Of a stretch of DNA of 45,828 nt, positions 33,243-41,273 are shown one piece after another; within the stretch, counting starts at the first letter, position 1; every line of letters starts with the position of its first letter. The notes beneath the pieces are model-generated. The model ran no database searches and was not told where the DNA came from. It saw only the letters and a program-made list of their open reading frames with translations. Source of the stretch: Oscillospiraceae bacterium (GTDB lineage Bacteria > Bacillota > Clostridia > Oscillospirales > Acutalibacteraceae); contig SVOV01000018.1 in the NCBI GenBank assembly GCA_015066205.1, positions 1 to 45,828 of the forward strand, written 5' to 3'. Made by a program: the position numbers and the translations under genes.

Positions 33243-35161
33243 CAAAGAAAAACATTTATTTTGTCGAAGCAAGCTTTTCCTTTGATAATGATATATACAT
33301 CCCGTATGCCACGGGATGTATAGCTTCATTTATGAAAAAAAACGGCTGCTTCGACGGTGAATATAATCTTGCCGGATTCATATACAAGAAAGAACCGACC
33401 GACAGAATCATCGAAAAGCTCGATGAGCCCTGTATTGTCGGTTTTTCGTGTTGCATATGGAATCAGAATTTCAATCTTGAGCTTGCTGAAAAGATAAAAG
33501 AAAAATTCCCCCGCTGTACTGTTATTTTCGGAGGACATAATGTTACACGGGATAATAATTTTCTGAAACGCTACCCGTTTATTGATATTCTTGTTTTCGG
33601 CGAGGGCGAAAAGGCATTCTGTGAAACAGTGAAAAATCTTTCCGACGGCAATTTGAAGGAGGTTTCAAATATATCCTTCAGACGAAACGGAACTGTTTTT
33701 GTGACTGCCCAAGAGCCTCCCTGTGAACTTACCGATTTTCCGTCACCTTATCTCAACGGAATTTTTGATGATATTCTGAAAACAGAAGAGCCTTCTTCTC
33801 TTTTATGTGTTCTTGAAACAAACAGAGGCTGTCCGTATTCCTGCTCCTACTGCGACTGGTGTTCCGGAAAAAAGGTACGGCTTTTTCCGCTTGAAAAAGT
33901 AAAAAAAGAGCTCCAATGGATTGCAGAAAGCGGACTTGAATATTGCTTTTGCGCCGATTCCAATTTCGGCATGTTTGACAGAGATATAGAAATAACCCGG
34001 TATGCCGCTTCAATGAAAGAAAAATACGGCTATCCGAAGGTCTTCAGAACCTGCTTTGCAAAATACAGCAACGATACGGTTTTTGAAATATGCTCTATTC
34101 TCAACAACGCGGGAATGGACAAAGGGGCAACTCTTGCGTATCAGTCCCTTAATGAGGATGTGCTGAAAAATATCAACCGTCAGAATCTCACGCTTGAGCA
34201 TTTCTCGGGGCTCCTCAAAAAGTATTACGAGGCGGGAATACCCGCTTATTCTGAACTTATCCTCGGACTTCCGGGAGAAACAAAGAAAAGCTTCTGCGAG
34301 GGGATCTGCAAGGTTATTGAATCAGGCCAGCATAATTCACTCAGTATATATTATCTTGAGCTTCTGCCGAATTCCGAAATGTCAAAAAAGACATATATGG
34401 CAAAGCATAAAATCAATCCCGTAAAAATCGGTTTTAACCATATGCACAGCTCCGGAAAAAGGGATGAGATCAAGGAATATTCAAATATAGTTCAGTCCAC
34501 TGCAACACTTTCAAAAAACGATTGGATATACTGCAATTTATTTTCCGTATGTGTGCAGACCTTTCACGCGTTAGGACTTTTAAGGTATATTGCTATATAT
34601 CTTAATAAAGAGCAAAATATAAGCTATTTTGATTTTTATTCGTCTTTACTTGAATTCATATTCAATGCAAAAAATTCAGTTTTATACGATATTTTTTCTT
34701 CATTCAAAGAGAAGCTCGGTTCTTCTCTTGAGGGAGAATGGAATTTCACTTCATCTGATTTCGGGGATATTTCCTGGGCTTTTGAAGAAGGTGCATATCT
34801 TACCTTTCTCAAGGAAATTGACAGCATCACTCCGCTTCTGATACAATTTTCAGAGCAATTTTTCAACAATAAGGAGCTGCTTGCCCAGCTGATGGATTAT
34901 CAGCTTTCAGTATTAAGAAAACCCGGATATTACAACAGTGAAAAAGAATTTTCTTATGATTTTGCCGGATTCTTTGATTGTATTACCTCAGGAAAAGAAG
35001 CAGTACTGCACAATAAAAAAGTGACTTATTGCTTTACCGATAAAAAAAGCTTCGGAGATTGGAAGTCTTTTGCAAAGGAAACCGTCTGGTTCGGAAGAAG
35101 AAAAGGTGCTGCGATGTTCAGCACAAACCGTAATTCAGATGCAGTCATAAGTCTTAAATGA
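33239..35161 (+). CDS. B12-binding-type radical SAM protein
   Basis: A 640-residue class B-like radical SAM protein. Residues 1-140 resemble a cobalamin-binding Rossmann domain (IPYATGCIASFMKKNG; VIFGGHNVTRDN; DILVFGEGEKAF) though the DxHxxG motif of base-off B12 proteins is absent. The 4Fe-4S motif is CPYSCSYC (Cys198, 202, 205), followed by a TIM-barrel (ELILGLPGETKKSF near 335-348). The last ~220 residues are unassigned. Its ATG overlaps the serA stop by 4 nt, so it is made together with serine enzymes. B12-dependent radical SAM enzymes are often methyltransferases; substrate unknown. Confidence 0.82.
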   Translation: MTKKNIYFVEASFSFDNDIYIPYATGCIASFMKKNGCFDGEYNLAGFIYKKEPTDRIIEKLDEPCIVGFSCCIWNQNFNLELAEKIKEKFPRCTVIFGGHNVTRDNNFLKRYPFIDILVFGEGEKAFCETVKNLSDGNLKEVSNISFRRNGTVFVTAQEPPCELTDFPSPYLNGIFDDILKTEEPSSLLCVLETNRGCPYSCSYCDWCSGKKVRLFPLEKVKKELQWIAESGLEYCFCADSNFGMFDRDIEITRYAASMKEKYGYPKVFRTCFAKYSNDTVFEICSILNNAGMDKGATLAYQSLNEDVLKNINRQNLTLEHFSGLLKKYYEAGIPAYSELILGLPGETKKSFCEGICKVIESGQHNSLSIYYLELLPNSEMSKKTYMAKHKINPVKIGFNHMHSSGKRDEIKEYSNIVQSTATLSKNDWIYCNLFSVCVQTFHALGLLRYIAIYLNKEQNISYFDFYSSLLEFIFNAKNSVLYDIFSSFKEKLGSSLEGEWNFTSSDFGDISWAFEEGAYLTFLKEIDSITPLLIQFSEQFFNNKELLAQLMDYQLSVLRKPGYYNSEKEFSYDFAGFFDCITSGKEAVLHNKKVTYCFTDKKSFGDWKSFAKETVWFGRRKGAAMFSTNRNSDAVISLK

Positions 35162-35172
35162 GTATAAAGCAT

Positions 35173-35200
35173 CGGCACACCCGAAAGAGTGTGCCGACTT
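35173..35200 (+). terminator. Terminator between convergent radical SAM and sugar-transferase genes
   Basis: CGGCACAC / GTGTGCCG stem (35173-35180, 35189-35196) with an 8-nt loop, followed by ACTTTTATTTT. Confidence 0.85.
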
Positions 35201-35205
35201 TTATT

Positions 35206-35922
35206 TTATCTTGCACCGTCGTGATTCAGAATGACACCGACAGTCATAAATAAGATCTTAATATCAAGAAAAATTGAACGCTTTTTAATATATTCGACAT
35301 CATAAACGACCTTTTCCTCGGGTCTCAGATCATATCCTCCGCATACTTGGGCAAGACCTGTAAGCCCCGGCTTGACCTTAAGCCTTTCACTGAAGCCGTG
35401 AATATGCTTTTCAAATTCATCGTAAAATACGCCTCTTTCTGGTCTCGGTCCGACAAGAGAAAGCTTACCTGTAAGACAAAGCCAGAGCTGAGGAAGCTCA
35501 TCAATACGGGTCTTTCTGAGAAAAGCTCCGATGGGAGTAATCCTGTCATCGGCCTTTCCCTTTGACCACTGTGCACCTGATTTTTCGGCATCGGTACGCA
35601 TTGTTCTGAATTTTATGAGCATAAATTTTTCACCGTTAAGTCCGAGTCTTTCCTGCGAATAAAAGACCTTTCCGGGTGAGGTCAGCTTTATTGCCGCCGC
35701 AATAACGAGCATGGGTATAAAGCATATGATAAGACCGAAAACAGAACCGACAACATCAATACATCTTTTCAGGAAAGAATAAACGGGTTTTGCAGGAATT
35801 TCTCCGAGCTTCTCGACATAATAATGCTCGTCTTCCTCATATTCAAAAGGTAAAATCACCTTTGTTTCATTATTATCGTTCACCGAAATATCTCTTTTCT
35901 CTTTTCTTAAAAATACTTTCAT
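35206..35922 (-). CDS. Bacterial sugar transferase (undecaprenyl-phosphate glycosylphosphotransferase)
   Basis: A 238-residue polyprenyl-phosphate sugar phosphotransferase that starts assembly of exopolysaccharide or glycan repeat units. One TM (about residues 55-78, VVGSVFGLIICFIPMLVIAAAI) is followed by the catalytic domain with KFRTMR, FLRKTRIDELPQLW and LVGPRPE. It lacks the extra N-terminal membrane domain of WbaP, so it is of the short PglC-like type. No clear ribosome binding site precedes ATG 35922, so the start is uncertain by a few codons. No glycosyltransferase cluster is adjacent. Confidence 0.9.
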   Translation of the reverse strand: MKVFLRKEKRDISVNDNNETKVILPFEYEEDEHYYVEKLGEIPAKPVYSFLKRCIDVVGSVFGLIICFIPMLVIAAAIKLTSPGKVFYSQERLGLNGEKFMLIKFRTMRTDAEKSGAQWSKGKADDRITPIGAFLRKTRIDELPQLWLCLTGKLSLVGPRPERGVFYDEFEKHIHGFSERLKVKPGLTGLAQVCGGYDLRPEEKVVYDVEYIKKRSIFLDIKILFMTVGVILNHDGAR

Positions 35923-35970
35923 TCAGCCAAAAGCAACACAAAACGATATAATCCGATATGTGTCTTATAT

Positions 35971-36000
35971 ATCTTACCATAAGTTACAGTATTTTTTCAA
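35971..36000 (-). promoter_or_regulatory. Possible promoter of the sugar-transferase gene
   Basis: On the minus strand TTGAAA (35995-36000) and TAAGAT (35971-35976), 18 bp apart, between the cotJC remnant and the sugar-transferase start. Confidence 0.4.
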
Positions 36001-36026
36001 GATTAATTTAATCGGAGATCAAAGGC

Positions 36027-36239
36027 TTATTTACAGTTTTTATCAAAAGAGGGATTGCACTGATAGAAATTCTTGCTGTCAAGTCTGTCGGTTGCAAGTC
36101 TGAGGCCTTCACCGAAGCGCTGATAATGTACAATTTCTCTTTCACGGAGGAATTTAATAGGATCGGCAACATCGGGATCATCAACAAACCGAAGTATATT
36201 ATCATAAGTTGTTCTTGCCTTCTGCTCCGGTGCGATCAT
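36027..36239 (-). pseudogene. cotJC: 3' remnant of CotJC-type manganese catalase, interrupted by the element
   Basis: The last 70 codons of a spore-coat CotJC/manganese-catalase gene: IAPEQKARTTYDNILRF, DPDVADPIKFLREREIVHYQ and the tail NPSFDK are family hallmarks (metal-binding Glu and His in the REREIVHYQRFGE helix). Full-length CotJC is about 190 residues. Recognisable similarity stops at IAPEQKAR. Upstream in the same frame are only a few codons and then the TGA that also ends the recombinase gene. There is no ribosome binding site before the internal ATG at 36239. The 5' part of the gene is not in the window; it should lie beyond the element's other end. Confidence 0.85.
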
Positions 36240-36257
36240 ATAAGAACAAACTTTTCA
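36228..36257. other. Candidate attachment-site junction (attL) of the integrated element
   Basis: CotJC similarity ends near 36232-36237 and the recombinase stop codon is at 36255-36257, so the crossover falls in this ~30-bp stretch. Large serine recombinase genes usually sit at the very edge of their element next to the crossover point. The exact core dinucleotide cannot be fixed without the right-end junction, which is outside the window. Confidence 0.55.
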
Positions 36258-37892
36258 GAAATTCCAATGGATTTCTATGGGAACATCCCTTTTTCCGGGG
36301 ATTCGCTTGCCGATAGATATGTAATCAATCAGCGCTTCCACGATTTCTCGGTCCAGGTGTTCCGGGTTTGTGTATTGTTCAATGAGTTCGCGGCGGTTAT
36401 CACCAACCGCAATTTTGCCGTCGATCTCGGCTAACTGTTTTTCACCGTTTGCAACTACACGCTCGAGCCGTGCTTTTTGCGTTGTAAAGTCTTTCGACAG
36501 TTCCGCAAAGTCGTGCTCACATATCAAGCCCTTAACCTTATCCATATAAAGCTCACGAATACCTTTTGCATATTCTTCGGTTTTTTTGCGGTATACCTGA
36601 AGCTCGGAGAGTATGCAGTTTTTCTGTATCAGAAAGCTGCTACAAGGCTCGATATTTTTCACTAATTCATCTTTGTCAAGGTATTCTGCGGAAAGTCTGT
36701 TGATTTCAGCTATCACAAGCCGTTCCAAACGGTCAACAGAGATAAAAGCCCCCTCGCAAGCATCTTTTGCAATGTAACGGTTTGCACAGTGCAGATAATG
36801 CTTACCGCCTCTCTGCGGTGCTGATTTGGATGAACGCATCACATATCCGCAGTTAGCACAACGGGCCTTTCTTGCAAACAGACCGACGGCACCTGTATCC
36901 ATAGGCTTTGTCCGTTCCTTGATCATCTTCTGCACCCTGTCCCAAAGCTCGCGGTCGATAATGGGTTCGTGAGTTCCTTCCACAATATACCATTCACTTT
37001 TGGGGCGGGGCTTGTTCTGCTTTGTCTTGTAGGAAACACTGCCGTATTTTCCTTGAACCATATTGCCGATGTATATCTCATTGACCAGCATATCGGAAAT
37101 TGAAAAGTATTTCCAGAGAGTACTGTTCCGTTCTTTGGGCTGTTTATAACGCAATCCCTTAAGACGCTTGTATTCGGTAGGATTGGGAATACCTTTGTCA
37201 TTGAGCATACGGGCAATAGCGGTCTTTCCGTAGCCTTGGGAAAAAAGTGAAAACACCTCACGGACAACTGCAGCAGCTTCCTCATCAATGATCAGGTGAC
37301 CTTTTTGTTCGGGGTCTTTTTTGTACCCGTAGAGAGCAAATGCACCGATGTGAAGACCGTTTTCCCGTCTGTTTTTCAGAACACTGCGGATATTGTCGGA
37401 CATATCCTCCAAGTACCATTCGTTTACAAGTCCGTTGATCTGGCGGGATTTCTTGTTGCCTTTGTTTGCAGTGTCGGCATTATCAACAATACTGATAAAA
37501 CGAATTCCCCAAAGGGGGAACAACCCGTGTATAAACTTTTCCACAAGCTCCAATTCACGGGTAAAACGGGATTGAGTCTTACAAAGGATAATATCAAACT
37601 TTCTCGCTTTCGCGTCCTGCAGCAAACGGTTGAACTCAGGTCGGCTCCTGTCTGCACCGGTGTAATCATCGTCACTGTAGATACAGTAGATATCCCATCC
37701 CTGCTCAACAGCGTATTGCACCAGCATCGCCTTTTGATTACGGATACTGCCCGAGTCATCGGTTGACACCTGCTTGTTTCTGTCTTCTTCGGATAAGCGG
37801 CAATAAACAGCTACTTTCTTTTTGCTGTCTGATTTAGATACAGAACAATCTTTTTTCGCATCCGTTATACCATAAACAGGTCCTGCCGTCAC
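36255..37892 (-). CDS. Large serine recombinase (integrase/resolvase, TnpX-like)
   Basis: A 545-residue site-specific recombinase. The catalytic domain (about residues 25-170) has VAVYCRLSEED (nucleophile Ser in RLS), SIRNQKAML, DDDYTGADRSRPEFNRLL and the LCKTQSRFTRE arginine block. The recombinase domain follows (LYGYKKDPE ... MLVNEIYIGNMVQGK), then a zinc ribbon (CANCGYVM ... HCAN ... C, about 360-395) and a coiled-coil motif (about 415-500). The start is GTG at 37892, overlapping the 49-residue ORF upstream by 4 nt (GTGA). It reads outward to the element edge inside cotJC. Full length and apparently intact. Confidence 0.95.
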   Translation of the reverse strand: MTAGPVYGITDAKKDCSVSKSDSKKKVAVYCRLSEEDRNKQVSTDDSGSIRNQKAMLVQYAVEQGWDIYCIYSDDDYTGADRSRPEFNRLLQDAKARKFDIILCKTQSRFTRELELVEKFIHGLFPLWGIRFISIVDNADTANKGNKKSRQINGLVNEWYLEDMSDNIRSVLKNRRENGLHIGAFALYGYKKDPEQKGHLIIDEEAAAVVREVFSLFSQGYGKTAIARMLNDKGIPNPTEYKRLKGLRYKQPKERNSTLWKYFSISDMLVNEIYIGNMVQGKYGSVSYKTKQNKPRPKSEWYIVEGTHEPIIDRELWDRVQKMIKERTKPMDTGAVGLFARKARCANCGYVMRSSKSAPQRGGKHYLHCANRYIAKDACEGAFISVDRLERLVIAEINRLSAEYLDKDELVKNIEPCSSFLIQKNCILSELQVYRKKTEEYAKGIRELYMDKVKGLICEHDFAELSKDFTTQKARLERVVANGEKQLAEIDGKIAVGDNRRELIEQYTNPEHLDREIVEALIDYISIGKRIPGKRDVPIEIHWNF

Positions 37893-38038
37893 GCTTTTTC
37901 ACAAAAGCTTACACTTTTACCTTTTTCTATAGTATTAATAAGATCTATCCACTTATCAGTGAATTCACGCTCGGTGGTAGTGCTTTCGCCGCTTTTGAAA
38001 ACACTTTTTACAATCGCTGATCTTTCGGTTTCTTCCAT
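37889..38038 (-). CDS. Small 49-residue protein coupled to the recombinase
   Basis: A short ORF starting at ATG 38038 behind a strong AAAGGAGAAG site and ending in TGA that overlaps the recombinase GTG start by 4 nt. The sequence begins MEETERSAIVKSVF and contains EFTDKWIDLINTIEKGKS. Short proteins of this type (a TREEFTxxWIxLINQIE-like core) commonly precede serine recombinases in Firmicute elements. Its role is unknown; a recombination-directionality or expression-coupling role is possible. The strong RBS plus overlap suggests that recombinase translation depends on this ORF. Confidence 0.75.
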   Translation of the reverse strand: MEETERSAIVKSVFKSGESTTTEREFTDKWIDLINTIEKGKSVSFCEKA

Positions 38039-38121
38039 AAGCTTCTCCTTTCTTTCTTGTACTACACTATATGAAAAGTGACAAGCCCGCTATTCCGAGG
38101 GAATACACAAAAAAATAAAAG

Positions 38122-38135
38122 GGTCCATATGAACC
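38122..38135. promoter_or_regulatory. Near-perfect palindrome in the divergent regulatory region
   Basis: GGTCCATATGAACC (one asymmetric pair) lies between the recombinase operon and the ACT-MBL gene, in a 242-bp A/T-rich non-coding stretch (38039-38280) that otherwise holds only the promoter at 38187. It could be an operator for one of the two divergent units. Confidence 0.35.
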
Positions 38136-38186
38136 GAAAAACAAAAAAGTCAAATTAATACCGAAGATTTTTCGATTGTTTATATA

Positions 38187-38215
38187 TTGATTTTGAAAAA
38201 AAAGAGTAGTATAAT
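38187..38215 (+). promoter_or_regulatory. Promoter of the ACT-MBL gene
   Basis: TTGATT (38187-38192) and TATAAT (38210-38215) with 17-bp spacing, 65 bp before the ATG. Confidence 0.7.
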
Positions 38216-38280
38216 CTTGAAAAATAAACAGGTTTGTAAATTATACCAATCAGCAATTTTTTGTCAATCAAGGTGATAGA

Positions 38281-39717
38281 ATGAAAAAGACATATGTTAC
38301 TTCAATGCCTGATCACATCGGTTCATTTCTGAAAGCAAGCAAATGCTTTTCCGCATTGGGAATCAACATTACCCGTGTAAGCTATAATAAGGCTGTTGAT
38401 TCTCACACGCTGTTTATTGATGCCGAGGGTACTCAAGAACAATTGAAAAAGGCTGATACAGAGCTTGAAAAAATAGGGTATCTTCAAAACAATGCAGGCA
38501 AAACAAGTGTTGTATTGATCGAGTTTTGCCTTGAAGATGTTCCCGGAAGCGTAACAAATATTCTGACGCTTATCAATAATTTCAGTTTTAATATTTCCTA
38601 TATCAGCTCACAAGAAAACGGCAGTGATCATCAATACTTTAAGATGGGACTTTATGTTGAAGATATTGATAAAATATCTGCTTTTCTCAAGGAAGCGGAA
38701 AAACTCTGCCGCGTGCGTGTGATCGATTACAACAGCTCCGAAAAGGTTTATGACAACAGTATTTTTTACAGCAATTATGTTATGGGACTTTCCAAAACAA
38801 TGGGGCTTTCGGAGGATGTAAGTCAGGAGCTTCTGGTGCATGTTAATCTTGCTATGCAGACATTGGATGAACAAGGCTTATCACCATATAAAACATTTGA
38901 TAGTATAAGCAGATTTGCTGAATTGCTCGGCGCTTCCAAAGACAGAGCATTTATACCGAGGATAAGCAACCATAAGATAACAGAAAACACCGAGATCACT
39001 TTAATTGAACCTCCCTGCGGAAGCAACACCATCATCATAAAAAGTGAGGACAATTATCTGTTTGTAGATAGCGGCTATGCTTGTTATCGTGATGAAATGA
39101 CTGAAGTATTCAGACGGGTCGTCCCCGATTTTGATAACATAAGGAAAACCATTCTGGTTACCCATGCAGATGTTGACCATTGCGGTCTGCTGTCATTATT
39201 TGATGAAGTCATTACAAGTCATAAAACAGCTTTTTGCTTAAAAAATGAGTTTTTGGGAAACGACGGATACCGTGAAGAGAATCCGCTTCACAAGCCGTAT
39301 ATCAATATCTGCAAGATTCTTACATCTTACAAGGCAATTGACCCGAAAAAGCTCACAGTTCCTTGGACAGAGCATAATGATTTATCCGAACCGCTTACTC
39401 AGATCGGTTTCTTTGATTTCGGCGAAATGCATTTTGAAGTGTACGAAGGCAAAGGCGGTCATTTGCCGGGAGAGATCGTTCTGATCGATTATACCCATCA
39501 TATTGCTTTTACCGGAGATATTTATATCAATGTCCACGGTTTAACAAAAGAACAGGCCGAATATAATCAGTATGCACCTATCCTGATGACCTCAGTAGAT
39601 ACAGATCCCAAGCTGTGTGCCGAGGAACGCAGGGCAGTAATGCAACGCCTCGGAGTCGGACAATGGCAAATTTTCGGAGCGCACGGCTTCAAAAAGGATT
39701 ACTCTGTTAATTCTTGA
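38281..39717 (+). CDS. ACT-ACT-metallo-beta-lactamase-fold fusion protein
   Basis: A 478-residue cytoplasmic protein. Residues 1-70 and 78-152 look like two ACT-type ligand-binding domains (TSMPDHIGSFLKASKCF; LEDVPGSVTNILTLINNF), residues 160-235 a helical linker, and residues 240-478 an MBL-fold hydrolase. Metal ligands: THADVDHCG (His295, Asp297, Asp299, His300), GGHLPGEI, FTGDIYI and FGAHGF. The second ligand position is Asp rather than His, reminiscent of the HxExDH diiron site of flavodiiron proteins, but no flavodoxin domain is present. It has its own promoter and terminator. The substrate and effector are unknown. Confidence 0.82.
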   Translation: MKKTYVTSMPDHIGSFLKASKCFSALGINITRVSYNKAVDSHTLFIDAEGTQEQLKKADTELEKIGYLQNNAGKTSVVLIEFCLEDVPGSVTNILTLINNFSFNISYISSQENGSDHQYFKMGLYVEDIDKISAFLKEAEKLCRVRVIDYNSSEKVYDNSIFYSNYVMGLSKTMGLSEDVSQELLVHVNLAMQTLDEQGLSPYKTFDSISRFAELLGASKDRAFIPRISNHKITENTEITLIEPPCGSNTIIIKSEDNYLFVDSGYACYRDEMTEVFRRVVPDFDNIRKTILVTHADVDHCGLLSLFDEVITSHKTAFCLKNEFLGNDGYREENPLHKPYINICKILTSYKAIDPKKLTVPWTEHNDLSEPLTQIGFFDFGEMHFEVYEGKGGHLPGEIVLIDYTHHIAFTGDIYINVHGLTKEQAEYNQYAPILMTSVDTDPKLCAEERRAVMQRLGVGQWQIFGAHGFKKDYSVNS

Positions 39718-39736
39718 TATTTTGAACCAAAATCAT

Positions 39737-39780
39737 AAACCGGCTGATCTGAAAGAAATTTGAATTGGCCGGTTTTTATT
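39737..39780 (+). terminator. Rho-independent terminator after ACT-MBL gene
   Basis: AAACCGGC / GCCGGTTT stem (39737-39744, 39768-39775) with a 23-nt loop, followed by TTATT. Confidence 0.7.
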
Positions 39781-39832
39781 TCATTTGAAGTTCAGTCAAT
39801 GATTTCTATTATCACAGAGATACCGAAAATAA

Positions 39833-39861
39833 TTGAATTATTCTCAATTATGCGTTATAAT
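39833..39861 (+). promoter_or_regulatory. Promoter of the MATE-NifX operon
   Basis: TTGAAT (39833-39838) and TATAAT (39856-39861), 17 bp apart, 42 bp before the ATG. Confidence 0.7.
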
Positions 39862-39902
39862 TCTCTGATAACTGTATAACAAAAACTGCAAGGGATGATA
39901 CA

Positions 39903-41273
39903 ATGAACGACAATAAAGAGATGCTGGGCACTGCCCCCATCGGAAAGCTGCTGTTTAAGCTGGCTCTCCCCACGGTGGTGGCTCAGCTTATTAATATGCT
40001 TTACAACATCGTTGACCGCATTTACATCGGTCATATGCCCGGCGACGGCAGTCTGGCACTGACGGGTGTTGGCGTATGTATGCCTATCATTATGATAATA
40101 TCCGCTTTTGCGGCACTTATCAGCTCCGGCGGTGCCCCGAGGGCATCTATCTGTATGGGCAAGGGTGATAACGAATCCGCCGAAAAGATATTGGGCGGCT
40201 GTTTTTCGCTTCAGCTCCTGATATCCGCAATTCTGACCGCTGTACTTCTGCTCTGGAACGAGGATCTGCTTTTGATGTTCGGTGCAAGCCAAAACACTAT
40301 CGGCTATGCAACCGACTATATGAATATTTATGCTATCGGCACAATATTTGTTCAGCTTACCCTCGGCATGGGTGCTTTCATCACAGCCCAAGGCTTTGCC
40401 AAGATTGGTATGGTGACAGTCCTCATCGGTGCTGTCAGCAATATCATTCTTGATCCCGTATTTATCTTCGGTTTCAATATGGGAGTTCAAGGTGCAGCAC
40501 TGGCTACCATCGTTTCACAGGCAATATCTTGTGTATGGGTGCTCAGCTTTCTGCGCGGAAAGAAGACCTACCTGAAGCTTCAAATAAAGAATATGCGCAT
40601 TGACGCAAGGCTTGTCTTCCCGTGTGTTGCATTAGGGCTCTCTGCCTTCATTATGCAAAGCAGCGAAAGCGTGATCTCGGTATGCTTCAATTCCTCTCTT
40701 CTTAAATACGGCGGTGACATTGCCGTGGGAGCAATGACAATCCTCACCAGTGTAATGCAGTTTGCAATGCTACCCATGCAGGGCATTGCTCAAGGCGCAC
40801 AGCCGATTTCCAGCTATAACTACGGCGCGAAGAAAACAGACAGAGTAAAGAAGACCTTCAGACTGCTTCTGATCTGCTGTCTTGTCTATTCCTTTGTTAT
40901 ATGGGGAGCTATTATGCTGTTCCCCAAAGTGTTTGCAGGTATCTTTACGCCTGATGCGGAGCTTATCGATTTTACCGCAAATGCCCTCAGGGTATATTGC
41001 GGCGTAATGTGTATTTTCGGAATTCAGATCGCTTGTCAGATGACCTTCGTTTCTACCGGCAATGCACCTTGCTCCATCATTGTTGCCATCGTGCGTAAGT
41101 TCGTCCTGCTCCTGCCTTTTATTTATCTGATTCCCAATTTTGTACCGGATAAGACAATGGGCGTTTACCTTGCCGAGCCGGCGGCAGATATCATAGCAGT
41201 AACCTTTACGGCGATCCTCTTTGCCGTTCAGTTCAAAAAATCACTGAAGAAATTAGAAAAGGAGACAGTATAA
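39903..41273 (+). CDS. MATE-family multidrug/sodium antiporter (MepA-like)
   Basis: A 456-residue, twelve-TM MATE exporter. Typical segments are MLGTAPIGKLLFKLALPTVVAQLINMLYN-type opening (about residues 7-35), DRIYIGH, the mid-protein ILDPVFIFGFNMGVQGAALATI repeat and AQGAQPISSYNYGA in the second half. Such proteins extrude cationic drugs or metabolites against H+ or Na+. It overlaps the downstream NifX-like gene by one base (TAATG). This tight coupling to a metal-binding protein is unusual. Substrate unknown. Confidence 0.93.
   Translation: MNDNKEMLGTAPIGKLLFKLALPTVVAQLINMLYNIVDRIYIGHMPGDGSLALTGVGVCMPIIMIISAFAALISSGGAPRASICMGKGDNESAEKILGGCFSLQLLISAILTAVLLLWNEDLLLMFGASQNTIGYATDYMNIYAIGTIFVQLTLGMGAFITAQGFAKIGMVTVLIGAVSNIILDPVFIFGFNMGVQGAALATIVSQAISCVWVLSFLRGKKTYLKLQIKNMRIDARLVFPCVALGLSAFIMQSSESVISVCFNSSLLKYGGDIAVGAMTILTSVMQFAMLPMQGIAQGAQPISSYNYGAKKTDRVKKTFRLLLICCLVYSFVIWGAIMLFPKVFAGIFTPDAELIDFTANALRVYCGVMCIFGIQIACQMTFVSTGNAPCSIIVAIVRKFVLLLPFIYLIPNFVPDKTMGVYLAEPAADIIAVTFTAILFAVQFKKSLKKLEKETV

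Noticed and set aside
36008..36205. Second minus-strand ORF overlapping the cotJC remnant
   Set aside because: Out of frame with the CotJC similarity, which lies in the 36027-36239 frame.
39855..40490. Minus-strand ORF of 211 codons opposite the MATE gene
   Set aside because: Antisense to a clear MATE exporter; composition is His/Asn-rich with no domain and no promoter.
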